A stretch of DNA of 64,000 nt from Hybos culiciformis. Lineage: Eukaryota > Arthropoda > Insecta > Diptera > Hybotidae. The translations under genes were made by a program, and so were the position numbers. The notes under the pieces were generated by a model. It did not search any database. It saw only the letters and a program-made list of their open reading frames with translations, and was not told the origin of the DNA. Shown in pieces: positions 1-13,200 of this stretch. The stretch spans positions 97,411,322 through 97,475,321 of the forward strand of contig OZ023274.1 of assembly GCA_964007475.1 (NCBI GenBank). The letters run 5' to 3'. Numbering within the stretch: position 1 is the stretch's first letter; the number at the start of each line of letters is the position of its first letter.

Positions 1-1601
1 TTAAACATTCTATGTCTTTCAAAGGGTGTACAGCTAATTTTTTAGATCAGTCATTTAAAAGATGAAAAATCAGAAGAAGGTATAGTACCCATTACATATT
101 TTGGATATATGGCAAAATATTTGTTGCCATTTTAATGCACAAATTTAACAACTCTTATATGTTAGGTTATAGTTGTATAATCAACATTTTTAGTTTCAAT
201 ATTTTCACACTGTACATGTAATTAGAGAAGCGAAAAATAAATTTTAAATAATTTTTGGTTCTTTGATAAATTCATATATAAATAAAAATACATATAAAAC
301 ACAGTTTTAGTGACAAACTAGCGGAAAAATCATTTTCATTTTAGTATTTCCTCTGCTCTTTCGTCTCGTACAAAAAATTGAATGTGTGTATAGTGTATTG
401 TTAATCACATGATCATAAAACATATAAGAGATATTCAAACAAAATGGGACACGTATTTGGATCATGTATATTTATAATAATATTGAAATAAAAATAAAAT
501 AAAAAATTATATATTATATGAATATAGTATATATATATAATATATACATGTATGTAGTGTACTATAAAATTTGAATGTTTCCAATTGGATGATTTTTAAA
601 ATAAATATAAATTAAAAACGCACAACTAACGCGAAATTTAACCTTCTACCTTTTAGAAATTAGAATTACCTATATTAAAAAAATAAACTAACAATTTTAA
701 AATATGTAGGTAAATTTAACTGACAAAAAATTTAAAGATTTTTATATTGTCACCAAAAATATAAAAAAATTAACTTAGTTTATAGTTTAAAAATATGAAG
801 TATGTTTATAGTTTGGTGAAATCTAAAAAGTCGAAATTCGACAGTAATATCTTTCGTTAATGTTGTATTACATAAACATAATGTAAATTTTAATTACTGG
901 CCCCCAGTCTAAAAAACTTCTTAGATCAACCTCCCACATCACCTTCTATTTAATTATTTATATCTGCGATCAATCAAAAGTAATAAAATTAAATATTGAT
1001 ACTTAGGCACAATTCTAAATTTTTCTTCTCATATAATTTAAAAACCTTATTCGCTATTTTTTTTATACATTTTAAACATACCAAGCAAATTTCAAGTCGT
1101 TGTGATTTGTTCAATTGAAAAAAAAAGGATAATATCCGGAAGATTTAGTTACCGGAAGTGATTATGCAGGAAATAAAATAACTATATATAATTATAATAT
1201 GAGCTATAAATGTATAATTTTTAAATTAATTAAAAAGGTTTCATTGAACTTGTTTTTTTTTATTTTGTTTAACACCCGTAAAAATTAATATCGCATACAT
1301 TGTAGGAATTTTTAACTTCACTTTTTGGAAGTGATACAAAAATGTAATTTAATATTTTACTTTAACAGTTCTAAATTCTTTATTGATAATTCTTTATGGT
1401 CATTCATGATGATGGCAAACGAAATTTAAATGTTAATATAATTCTTTTGTATCAAGTGTGACATTTCTTAAAAAAGTTGTTCTACAGAAAAGTTTTATTT
1501 TAGTTGCGTAAATGGTGCTTATTACGAATTAAGCTATTTATAATTTGATAAAATTTTCTAAATTAAGCTACTTTATAAAAAATAATATAAAAATTTCTTA
1601 C
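1..1601. other. Probable intron of the RBM24-like gene
   Basis: The stretch follows the donor at 1601 on the minus strand. It is AT-rich without a convincing exon. A small inverted motif (GGAAG) is seen near 1137-1157. I see no other feature. Confidence 0.5.
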
Positions 1602-2064
1602 CTGCAGGAGTAATATTTCCACGAGGTTTAGCTCCTAAAATTGCTAAATTAACATTAGCTTTTCTACCATCTATAATTGGATTTGGATCTTTAATTGCAC
1701 GTTCTGCACTCTCACGATCACCCATTATTACCTAGTCAAAAAGAAAATATTTATATTATATGATGATTTTATCCTTAATTCCTATAATTTAAGAGTAAAT
1801 ACTTACAAAACCATAACCACGACTTTTATTTGTTTGTCTATCAGTAATAACAACAGCCTCTTCAATTTCACCAAACACTGAAAAATGTTCTCTCAAACTT
1901 TTGTCAGTCGTATGATATGGCAAGCCACCGACAAACAATTTTGTCCATGTTGTATCTTTTTGTTGAACAGAAGCAGGACTAAGTGCTTGTGCAGCTGCGG
2001 CTGTCGGCGATGTAGCTGCTAAAACAGCAGCTTGTTGTTGTTGAAGATCACTGGGCATTAACAT
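1602..2064 (-). CDS. RBM24: RBM24/RBM38-type RNA-binding protein, 5' coding exons (partial)
   Basis: Two minus-strand exons join in frame: 2064-1807 (donor GTAAGT) and 1731-1602 (acceptor TAG, donor GTAAG). A low-complexity Gln/Ala N-terminus (about 35 residues) precedes a single RRM. The RNP2 motif LFVGGL and the RNP1 motif RGYGFV are both visible, and RGYGFV is split by the intron at a codon boundary. The second exon continues with [16 protein letters not shown] and LGAKPRG, which is diagnostic of the RBM24/RBM38 (SUP-12) family. Known role of the family: binds GU-rich mRNA to control muscle splicing and mRNA stability. The ATG at 2064 is the first Met. The frame stays open upstream without another Met, so the start is likely but not proven. 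The exon ends one base into a codon and no following exon was found in 1-1601, so the C-terminus lies beyond the left edge or after an intron of at least 1.6 kb. Confidence 0.93.
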
Positions 2065-5000
2065 TTTGAAATGAATTTTGACTGCTTTTTTTAAAAACTT
2101 TGGGGATTGAAAATTATCAGTTGTATTTGGATTGTTCCTTTTAATTTTACTGCTGTTCGAGTAAAATGAAAGGAACTCTATTGATTTCTTCTCTATTATT
2201 AGGCAAGTTATATAAAACGGATATAAATAAAATCTGAAAGTATATAAAAAAAAAAAAAATTATTGAACTTAAGTTATATTTTTACTGCTGTAAGAATTTT
2301 AACATTTTTATAGACTAGTCCTAGAAGATATTTTGGATATACTCGTAAATTTGTTAAACTCAGAGACGATGTGGATTGAAAAATATGTATAATTCAAATA
2401 AATAAAGAAATTAACATAGTGACATTTTAACGATTCTTTTCTTTACGACGCATCAGAACGGGCCTAATCATTACAATTTTAAAAATTCTAATTATGATTA
2501 AAGAAAATTGGATTAACATCCTCTCATATTAATATAAATCAGGGATTATTTATGTTCCCATTAAAAGTATTATATTGTTCCAAAATAATTTTTCACTATA
2601 TATATACATATGTATGTATTATAAGGATCTGTTATCATATCGTTTTTTAAACTAAATGTCTAGAAAGTGTAAAAATTGTTTCATTATAATAATTTTAATA
2701 AAACTTATTAACAAATAGGCCCATATATTCACATAACTTTTTTTTTTTCAGAAAAAAAAGAAAATAATTTTTTTTTTAGGACAGCTGCAGATTTCATGTT
2801 GTCCTTATTGTGATATTTTCCTCCTTATTCTTTTTTATATTTTTACAACAAAAATGCGCTCGTTTAATATTATTATAAAAATGAAACGTTCAATGCTCCT
2901 TATAATATATAAAATGCACACATGATATCCTTCAAAGCTTAAGTGCTATTCATTTAGTTAGCCTTTATTGTGATATGGTGTGTAGTTAGAATTTTGCATT
3001 ATTATGTATTTGTGTGATTAATAAACAAACACATTTATGTGCAGTTTACATAAATATATAGTAATTTATGTGTATTATAAAGAAATTGATTGATTTTTGT
3101 TCATCAGAAATATTATATATATTTAATGATTTATTATAAAGGCGGGAAAATCAAGTATAAAGAAAATTCTTGTAATCAATCAACCTAATATTTTTAAAAA
3201 CGGTCATAGACCTCAAAAAATATAATTTTATACAATATCTGTAGTATGATGTTGTATAGTATAAATTTATAATATTTTTCTTATAAAGGATTAAATTTAA
3301 AATCAGTACAGGACGACATAAAGTTAAAGAATTTATAGACTTTGATTAATTAATAATTCAAAAAAAAATCGGTTTGAATTAAAAATAATTGATTAATATT
3401 ATTAATATAACATTGAACAATTTTTAAAATTGCACGAATTTTCATTCAATTTCCATAACTAGATTGAATAGGTTTTGTAGAAATCATATTTGGAAGTTAA
3501 CATTCAGTTTAGCAATTGTTCAACTAAAGATATAAAAATGATTGACTGATAGTTGCATATTGAAAATTGATTCCAAATCGAAGGATTATTCATTCCAATA
3601 ACAAATTTATACATATTTATACTAGGTGCATATATTAAAATGATTTATACATTTTTTTTTCAATTTTATTTAAAATTTAATGTCGTAAGCAGGTTTTTCC
3701 TTTAATCTATTTCAGTTAAAAAAAAAAATATATATATAGTTAAATTGAAATATAAATGCGTTTGATTATTTAACTACTTCCAGGATAATTACTGTTTCCT
3801 GAATTTGTTTAGTTAGTTTGAAATATATACACGCAACGTCGATGTTAAATTGAATTTTATGATATTGTATTTGAATTAACTTTCGTTTAAATCTTAATTC
3901 ATTCATAATAAATTTAATATATATAAATACTTGTATAATACTCATAAAAAAAAATATCTTAATTTTTCCATTTTCATATTACTATATTTCTATATTTAAA
4001 TAATTTATATTTAGCATTTATAATGATTTTAACTTGCTCCTGCCGGTTAAATAATAATAATAATAATAATAACAAATCGTATAATAATGAAAATTATTCA
4101 TTTTACAATCCTTAGAAAAATAATACAAATTCAATTTGGAACAAAAAATACAATTTTTTTTTTATTATTTTTATCTACTTCCTGTACAACTCAATTCTGA
4201 AAACTTTTTTTTTTTCAATTAAAGTAAGTAAATACACTGACTAAGTATTAAATTTACAATATCATGAACACTATAATGTACACTAGTACATACATCTACT
4301 GCATGTATTGTTACATATATTGAATTTAAGAATTAAAGGGATTCATTTAAAATTTGCAAATTTTATATGATGAACAACTAAGTTATAATAATGGGATCTA
4401 ATGGGGTTGTAGGGCAGAGTTATTATGAAATATGATTCAATCGTAAAAATCAACGGAAATTCATTCATTGATCCATACATTCATTGAATTTATTTCAAAA
4501 TATAGAATTTGAGAGATTTTTGGTTATATTCACGATCAAATCATAATTGTTGTTTATTTTCTTTTAAATAGAAAATTATTAACTCAATATACGTTAAATC
4601 AATTGAAAAATTTCACATTCTAAAAACAAATAATAGATATAGAAATATGTTTATCTAGGCTAAATATTCTTCAGAAATCTAATAACGCTTCAGATATGGA
4701 AAACAAAAGTGGTTAAGTGAATGTGCATAAAATAGATGGTCACAGGATTTATTTTACTTCCTTATCGAACTGAGTGTAAATAAATTAATAAAATCATTGA
4801 AGTTAAAAAGCCTATTGAACTTAAATCTTCGACTCGCACTTAAAAAAAGCCTGCTAAAAAATTTCCTATGTTTTCCTTGTAATTTTCATTTTATTACTTT
4901 TCAATAATAAAAAAACCACCCTCGTTCTTTTTTTTTATTTTGGTAAATTTATGCACCCAAAATTAAAGTGTTCTACATCCTTAAAAAATATATTTTTTGT

Positions 5001-5612
5001 ATTTTTTGAAACCCATAACTTCCAACATTTGCAGATTTCTTATTATTAAAATTATTATTGCACTTACTTTTGTATTTGTGTCGCCCTTGTGTCTAAAATA
5101 TTCGCTTTATTATTAATTTTCTTCAAAATCTTATCCCTTATAAAATGTTAAATATATTTTTATTTTTTTTGCGTTTCAAAAATTTTCTGCACCAAAACGG
5201 CTTTTGCTTTCCATATAAAATATGACCTAAACAAAAGGGTGGTTTTAAAAGGGTTCAATGAATTTTCTATACAATTATTTTCACTGAAATCAAAAGGTGC
5301 ACATTATTGAAGTTGTTAAAAAAAATATATATTTGTTTTTTTTTTTGTATTTTATTTGACTAATATGAAGTCTAACATTAAGTAGGAGTTTCCATTTGAT
5401 AATATTGTAATAATCAATGACAGCAAATTTTTAGGTAGATTCCATGCCGTATCCAACTGTTAAAAGAATTAAATTCAAAAATTTGTGCACCCACTGATGA
5501 ATAGAGTTACATTACTACTAGTTACTACTTAATTACAACTATTACAATGTCTACAAATTATTTGGTTTATATAAAAAAATTAATTCAAAAATAAAAACAA
5601 AATTGTTGAATT
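2065..5612. other. 5' flank of the RBM24-like gene and intergenic AT-rich DNA
   Basis: Nothing coding is recognisable. The stretch directly right of 2064 presumably holds the 5' UTR and promoter of the RBM24-like gene, but no core element is clear. A TAA microsatellite occupies 4048-4072. The rest is A/T runs. Confidence 0.4.
4048..4072. repeat. (TAA)n microsatellite
   Basis: About eight uninterrupted TAA units read directly from the sequence. Confidence 0.9.
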
Positions 5613-5616
5613 TTAA

Positions 5617-6494
5617 AGGCCGGTATTCAACTGAAGATAAAGTACAAGATAAATTTTATCTTGAAAAGGAACATTATTGAGTGGGATAAAAATTGACACA
5701 TCGTCTATCTAGTTCTTAAGTGCCGCATACGCATTTTTCGTATTTTTGGCAAATTGAGTTTGAAGTTGTAAGACTCAAACAATTGGTTCCAATTTAGCAT
5801 ATACGTCAAATAGGGGAAAAATATCTCGAGAACGGAAGGACCTATTGAAATTTCGAGAAGGGCGTTCGAAAGATCGCCTTCGAGTTAGTATGAAGCAATC
5901 CCTAACTCCAAAAGTGCCAAAATGCGTATACGGCACTTAAGAACTAGATAGACGACATGACTTTCTGACTTATGTACTTGACACTTGACATATGATTTTA
6001 AAAATAACAATAATTATTTAAAAAAAAGGATAATAATAAATCATAATTTCTAAATTTGAAAAATGGTTTTTTACAAAAAAATTGTTTTTAAAAAAATCCG
6101 CCTAGAAAAATATATTTTGATAAAAACAACCTAAACAATTTTATTTTAAATTTACTTACCTCCCAACTTTCATCCACTTTTATTTAATTAATTTTACCAA
6201 TATTATTTAATTTTCTGATTTTTGTTTGTTTTCTTCAAACAACAAACGTCGAATTCTTTTTACACGACCTAATGTCAAAATTTATCTTGAAAAGAATGTT
6301 CAAAACATTCTTTGCAAGATAAATTTTTGAAATAAAATTTATTTGAGTGAAAATATTTTCATACAATTTTTACTCAGATAAATTTCCATTTATCTTCAGT
6401 TGGGTACCGATAAATTAAATTCACTCAACTAAAATTTATCTCAGATAAAATTTTATATGAAAAAGTTGATTTTATCTCCAGTTGAATACCGACT
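5617..6494. mobile_element. TTAA-flanked non-autonomous DNA transposon (MITE), interrupted
   Basis: The ends are inverted copies. The left end reads AGGCCGGTATTCAACTG and the right end, reverse-complemented, reads AGTCGGTATTCAACTG, differing by a short gap and one base. Both continue into a GATAAA-rich segment. TTAA flanks both sides directly (5613-5616 and 6495-6498), the target duplication of piggyBac-like and some other superfamilies. No transposase is encoded. Near the right end a second TIR-like unit occurs at 6391-6410, so that end is doubled. Short internal inverted repeats of the type AAGATAAA/TTTATCTT occur at 5646-5664 and 6278-6329. A different MITE is inserted at 5702-5954. Superfamily assignment is an inference from the TTAA only. 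Confidence 0.75.
5702..5954. mobile_element. Nested 253-bp MITE with 36-bp inverted repeats
   Basis: The inverted repeats run 5702-5737 and 5919-5954, start CGTCTATCTAGTTCTTAAG and differ at one of 36 positions. A 4-bp direct repeat ACAT lies immediately outside both ends (5698-5701 and 5955-5958), consistent with a target duplication. The element is inserted into the TTAA-flanked element, so it is younger than its host. It codes for nothing. It is less AT-rich than its surroundings. A 4-bp duplication does not settle the superfamily. Confidence 0.8.
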
Positions 6495-6498
6495 TTAA

Positions 6499-9400
6499 TG
6501 GATGAAAAACTATTTTTATTTTCCTACTTAGTCGAAATATTTTTTGTAAATTCTATTTTAATTATAGGTAATTATGCATTGTGTTTGTATTTACAATAGT
6601 TACATCATATATTCGTCAGGTCTATGAAAACTGTCTAATTCTTTTTATTGGTCAAATTGAGTTATATGTATCTTAAGAAAAGAATAATATCCTTTATACT
6701 CAATTTCCTTTCAAATAAGTGACTTTCAAATATTATTTTTTTTAAATACTGAGTGCAGTAAATTATGACGTTATGCATAAGTGAAATATGGACTTATAAA
6801 ATAATAAATTCATTTATGTAATTTTTTTAAAATAAACTTCTAAACTAAACTATTAACGCCTGGCAGACAGAATTGAGTAAACACATATACTTTTATGAAT
6901 TAATAATACAAATTACTATTTATACTTACATATTTATGTTTTTTTTTTTTAATTCTACATAGACACACATTTTACATACTAAACTAAAAGGGACCTTTTC
7001 CTGTTCAACTAACTATAAAAATTTAATGCACACCTGAATTCGTTTCGAATTCATATAAAATAATGTATGAATTTAATTTAAAAGTAACATGATGATAATT
7101 AAAAAAGTCAACAGAACCCTATAAAAATAAAAGATGTTTCAAAAATTCATCCAATCTTTATTGTAAATTATCAAGTAAAATATAAAAATTAATGTTATAA
7201 AATTTAATGTTATAATTTGATCTACGAATGTCCAGATACGGGGTAATTTTTTTTTATATAAACAAACCTCAGGCAATATTAAAAGTAAGACTTTAAGTTT
7301 TAATGTTTAATAACTAAATACAAATACTATCTTTATTCGTATTCTATTGCTTAGTAGGTCTTAGTTAATCAGTTCTAGGGAAAATGATTTTAAAACTTAA
7401 ATAATGTTTGAAAATAAAATTACAAAATATCTACCAACGCAATGATGAATTGAAAGTATTTAAAAAAAAATCATCTTAATTTTTTTTTTTTTCAATTTAA
7501 AATAAATTAAATTAAAATCTAAATACAATTTTTCAACAATGTTAATTGTGCAAATCATGAAAAATTTCTATTTGAGGACATTTTTACCATTACATAAATG
7601 ATGTGTGTTCGGCTAATAAAGTGCACAATATATAAAGTTAAGGAAAAAAAAAACACGTCTTTCCACTAAACTATTTTTGGGAATAAAGTCTGCGTTGTTT
7701 GATTTATGATATTTGATGTTATTTTAAATGAAAAAATAAAAAAAATTGTATAAGATTTTATTTGAAATTGAAACAACAAAATTTATTTTATAGTTGGTTC
7801 ATTCTATTTTAGAATTTTAAAGGTTCATTTGTGCAAAATGTCAGAAAAATATTTATTGCTGAAGAATTATGTGTACTTTTTACTGGCAACTTTTTTTTTT
7901 TACTTCATGACAATATTGTAGTTTTTAATTACAGATAGTTTTGGTTTGTGTTCTAGCACTACCAGATATAATTGGAGCCGAATTCGTTTTGTATAATTTC
8001 TGCAGCCAAAATGGGCAGTAGTTTACGTCTATAAAAAAAAGTGAACATAACTAATTGCCGATTATATACTGGATAACCCTCAATGCTAATACGTAAGTAA
8101 ATATTCGTGAATGCCTAAAAGTAAATATTCGTGCCGTAAGTAAATATTCGTGAATGGTCGGTCAATTCATGAAAATGTATTGGAGGTGATGATGATAAGC
8201 TCCAATGTCATTAGTTTAAAATATGTCTACGATTTTATGTACATGAATCATGTATTACATATTTAAGAAGTCTTTTCAAAAATTGTTTTTTTCCTTTTGA
8301 TATAAAAGTTGTTTCTAAAGAAACAAAAAAATTCAGATAGGATATAAAATAAAATCTTTGAAAAAGATTACCTCTACCTTCGAAGGATTATTCTCTTTAT
8401 TAAAACAAATTTTGTTTAGTAAAATGGCGATTGGAGTCTTTAGTTTAAATTTTTAGTACTCAATAGAAATTAATGTTGAAAATTTTAATATCCATAGACC
8501 CCAATTCAATACTTTATCTATTCCAAGAATATGGAAAGAAAAAGAAAAAAAAAAGTTTTTAAAGCAAATATGCCATGTGCGTAATTTGACTAAAAACCTA
8601 AACGAAAAATAAGAAAATAAAAAAAAATACCCTACGTGAACAGAGAAGATTTTCATATCTGAATTTTATTCCAATTTTTATATTGCATCACATCATTAAA
8701 GATACTTTTTTCGTTTTTATTCCATCTAAAGAACAACAAAATATTCAATATAAAAATAAAGAATTTTTTGTCCACAAATAGTAGCGAGGGAAAATTTTTA
8801 TTCACTGTATACACTATTATTTTACGTTGTAAAATACATAAGTTACAATAAAATTATGTTGTAAGGGAGGTAAAATAGATTGTATATATTTGTTGTCTAT
8901 GAATTTACCAAATTGTGCAAACGGTTAAGAACTTCTGTTTTTGATAAAAAAATTTATTTGTTTTTTTTTTTTTTGTGAAGAGGTTTACCAAAAATAGAAT
9001 CGCATGAAAATTTTTATATCAATTTTTAAAAATTAGAAAAAAGGTCATTGACACAACTTTATTCGAATTGGTATTTTAAGGCAAGCGAAATTTTCTCAAA
9101 GGGGGCAAAAAAGTGCGTATATACATAAAGTATAACATCATTGATGGTTATCATATAATGTTTAAGTATTTTGTTGTTGTTCATTTGAAAAGACAAAATG
9201 ATAAGTTTTATTTTTGTATATATATTGTTTATATATATATATAATTTTGCATCAGATGAATTAAAGAATATATGTACAATTCAAGGAAGAAAAATGTATA
9301 TTAAATTATGTTCAATACTTTTGTAAATATTATGTTAAAATATCTAATGATATATCAATAGATTTGTAAACATTTGTGGAAAAAAGGAATTATATGTATA

Positions 9401-9508
9401 CATGTTGTGTATTTGTGTAAAGTATATAATAAAAGCTAAAGTTTTTTAAAACTTTTTATATTATTAAAATTTATTTCCTAGGATAAGAAAAATAAATACT
9501 AAGATAAC
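6499..9508. other. AT-rich intergenic DNA
   Basis: No gene is recognisable. A small three-copy tandem repeat lies at 8092-8156. Short open frames on both strands are low-complexity Phe/Ile/Lys translations of A/T runs. Confidence 0.4.
8092..8156. repeat. Three-copy minisatellite, about 21-bp unit
   Basis: The unit AGTAAATATTCGTG recurs three times. The first and third copies extend as identical 22-mers (8092-8113 and 8135-8156). The middle copy is diverged on both flanks. Confidence 0.8.
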
Positions 9509-9516
9509 CTCTAGCT

Positions 9517-10289
9517 CAGTGGTAGCAATTAGATTTTAGGTATCGTGCCAAAAAAGATGATTTTCTTCAAACCATTATTTCGGCGTGCCGAATCTATTCC
9601 ATAAAATAAAATAGTATTGAGATGTAAGAAATTAATATGTACTTATTCGTTTTTATATATTAATTTTTATTTATTTCATTTAAACATTGTTTTTATTTAT
9701 ATTTAAATATAAATTTATATAAAAAAAACCTACATATGTTTAATCAAAAGAAAACAAAAATGTCAGATATATTCTTCAATATCAGAAATTAAATTAAACA
9801 AAACATAATAAGAATTAAACAACGAAAAATAAAAAATATCAAAAACTAAACAATAAATAAAAGTTTACTTAAATTAGAAAGGAACATAATATTTTTTCTA
9901 CTGTTGTCCAGTATGAGATCTGTTTTGTATAAATTGCGATGTTAAGTGGTCTATATTTGTTAAGTAATTGGTTACTTTTAAAGCAACACAAGCCTCGGAA
10001 TTGTCACTAGCCATTCTGTTTCTGGTTTTGGTTAGAATTACATTCATTTGAGAAAATAAGAATTCGCAAAAGTAAGTTGAAGGAAATACTGTTAATACAG
10101 CTATTGCTAGCTTTTTTAATGATGAAAACTGATTTGGAAGACTTTGCCACAACTTTAGAACTTCATCTTCCATGTTAAATGTTATATCATTTTCTCTTAA
10201 TTGATTTTCGACCATTATTCTCAAATCGACGCGTGCCAGCAAAATTTCGAAGCGTGCCAACTTGTAATTGCACGTAATTGCGACCACAG
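9517..10289 (-). mobile_element. Internally deleted hAT (Buster-like) transposon
   Basis: The left end starts CAGTGGTAGCAATTA at 9517. The right end, reverse-complemented from 10289, starts CTGTGGTCGCAATTA, matching at 13 of 15 positions. An exact 8-bp direct repeat CTCTAGCT abuts both ends (9509-9516 and 10290-10297). It fits the nnnTAnnn target consensus described for Buster-type hAT elements. GTGCC motifs repeat just inside both ends (near 9544 and 9587 on the left, 10232 and 10253 on the right), as expected for subterminal transposase sites. The only coding content is the C-terminal piece of a transposase, so the element cannot move on its own. Intact ends and an intact target duplication suggest a fairly recent insertion. 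Confidence 0.92.
9898..10287 (-). pseudogene. hAT transposase C-terminal (dimerisation) fragment
   Basis: This open frame of about 129 codons reads from inside the right terminal repeat to a stop at 9898. It has no genuine start, since the first codon GTG lies in the terminal repeat. The first 30 residues are non-conserved and come from the subterminal repeats. From about residue 45 it reads like the end of Buster/ZBED5/SCAND3/FAM200-type transposases: LWQSLPNQF, then KKLAIAVLTVFPSTYFCEF, FSQMNVILTKTRNRM and ACVALKVTNY. This is the hAT dimerisation region, ending shortly after. The BED finger, the RNase-H-like catalytic core and its acidic residues are absent. The fragment is a deletion relic. 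Its open frame may be chance or recent age rather than function. Confidence 0.85.
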
Positions 10290-10297
10290 CTCTAGCT

Positions 10298-13200
10298 ATT
10301 ACTTAATCGTATAATTTTCGTAAATTTTTATCAAAAAAAAATACTCATACACGATAAAAACTATTTTTTTCGAATTATCAAGTACGGGATATTACTATAT
10401 ATATATATAGTACTGTATAATAAGATCATTTCAATTTTTGAATATCCAAATTTTTTACGAAGAAATTTTGATCTCATTAAAGTTATTTTTTTTAAAAGAA
10501 ATTAAACCAAAAAATTTTTGTTCTGGACAATACATAAATATTTATAGTACATCGAATAGTTATATTAGTATACCTATACTTATTTAGATTTAAATCGATT
10601 TAATCCAATGAAACGTATTAATGTCTAATTGCCGTAGTCTCTCTCTTGAAAACATTATTTTTTTTATTGAATTTTAAAACAAATGACTATAAATGTTTTG
10701 TTTATGTAATTATGATATTGATATGGATACATTTATATATTATATACATTTATATAACATTAATACATTTTTCATTCTATTCTTATGTTAATTTTTCTTA
10801 TTATATAGAACTAAACTATATAGATATAAAAATATCAAATCAACTGTGAAATTTTTTATATAAAAAAAAAATTATAATTTAGAAAAATTGAACCGCCTAA
10901 AAATAATAATAACAATGAAAACTATTTAGTTCATGAACATTATTATATCGTCAATCAAATGATCCGATGATGATGATCTGAGGAAATTCTTTTTTTTTTT
11001 TTTTGTTTTATTTTACATAACAACATACATATTTATAAATAGGTACGTATTGTTTTGTTGTATATATTATAATAAAATAGAAAAACAAAAAACTATATGT
11101 TGGGAAATTTGCAAATTAATAAAATAAAAATTAATTTTACTTATTTAAATTTAGTTTATGGTTTGTTTACTTCTGTAACTCGCTTTTACATTATTACAAT
11201 AGTTTATAGTTATTATATATTACTTATTTATTATATGCTAAACAATAGGTATATTACTAAAAATCATTACAAAAATCGGGGAATTGGAATAATATTTTGC
11301 CTAATTGCTCGTAGAACTTTGTTTTTGTATGAATGAGAGTGAATATTATGTTCAGCTTTCAATTTTAGCTTAAAACCGGTTTGACATTAAATCGTGGATT
11401 TAATTTTGGGAAATAAGAATAACTAATTTTACCTAATTTACAAAAAAAAATTTATAAGTTAAAGACGTTTTGATTTCATTTTGTTATAATGTTCCGAAAA
11501 TAAAAATTGTTCAATGAACTCAACTGCAATCTGCGTTAATAAAAAAACAAAAAAAAAATAAAATTCTGGTTCCTTAAAAAAGGTTTCATCAACCAATAAA
11601 AAAAAAAAAATTCTTTATTCCAAATGTTTTTTGTAAGACACGTTTGATTGCAAGTATATATGAAAATATTAAACAGCTGTTTTGTCTTTTTGAAATTATA
11701 TATATATTGCTCGTATTTATATATATTATGATAGTCTTATGTACATCTGTATATTGTGTATTGTGTTTTATGTATACATATATATTTTAAACTTATGTAT
11801 ATAAGTAACATACAAAACACAACATAATTATTTAATAAATAATTTCATGCTTTTTATTTTGATCTTCCTTTCATATTTCTGGAAAAAAAAAATACAAAAT
11901 AATCTAAAATAGTTCTCGTAAAATATTACATTTATTAAAAACCTTTTAAAGCAGGGGTGTTATTCAAAAAAAAAAAAATTCTATACCTTTTTTGATGTAC
12001 GCAGACGGACCAAATCAACTCGAAGACATAAGGTAAACTTTTTTTTTTTTCATTATTTTTTTACCCTAAACATTTTTTTTAACATTCTTTTTGTACAATT
12101 TGAATTAAAAAAAAAAAAAATTTGGAGTTTCAGTTTGCATTATTGTATTTTCAAAAATAAACTTAAATTGAAGTTAATAGCCCTAATAAATTGACAGCAT
12201 ATTGGGAATTCACTTACATTATGCTTTATTCTTGTTTTAATACAAAAAAATGATAAAGAATATAAATTCAGTATTGAAAATTTTTTATTTCCGAAACTAT
12301 GAAAAATACATAAATCTAGATATTTACATTTCGAATATCGAATAAAAATATTTGTTCATCAAATATCCAAAAATTTAATGATCTGTTTTTTTTTTCCTGT
12401 TTATGATCCCTGAATATGATTTATACTTATATACACAATTCTAAATGCTGAATCTTTAACATATTTACTTTTTGTTCGCGCCGAATTATATAAAGCCCAC
12501 ACTTACACTTATGCAAAATATAAATTATATTATGTATTTTAAATCTCGTTATCACGCTTTACTACTTTTAATAAATTAAATTACAAATTTTAAAATTTCT
12601 CTTTTCCTTGTATCCTCCTCAGTTTAAAAAAAAAACCAAAATGTTATTTTATGCATTTGACACACATTTTCCAAAATGTTTTAAAAAACTTCAATGTATA
12701 TACATATAACAAAAATATTGAATTGAATCAAACAGAAAACATTAAATTATCATCATATCATCATGAGGTAGATATATACATACCAATATAACGCATACGA
12801 CACTATAATATTAATATTCTCCTAATTTATAGAATTTTAGTTAAGTATTTTTTTTTTTTTTTGGACAACAACTGTTTTATTTACGAACGTTATGTTCCTT
12901 TATGTTTACTTTTAAAAGAAAAGTAAAATACACATATAAAAAATATATACGAAAATATAATGTAAGTATATGTGTTATGTTTAGGAATATAAAATTCAAA
13001 GATGTTAAAAACATAAAAAAGATTCATAATTGTTTTGTTTTTTGTTTTCTGGTTTATACACATAGTTTTTTTTTTTCACTTTGATCGAGTTATTTGTTTA
13101 TTTTCATTTTAAGCAAGGAATTAGTAGTTAGATTAAAGCATCAGTATGAAAGTGATATCATTTAACTTTATTTGGGTTTATTACAGTCTAAATAAATTAT

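Noticed and set aside
2062..2200. Upstream in-frame extension of the RBM24-like protein
   Set aside because: The frame stays open for some distance before 2064, but no Met is seen and the residues are non-conserved, so it is treated as 5' UTR.
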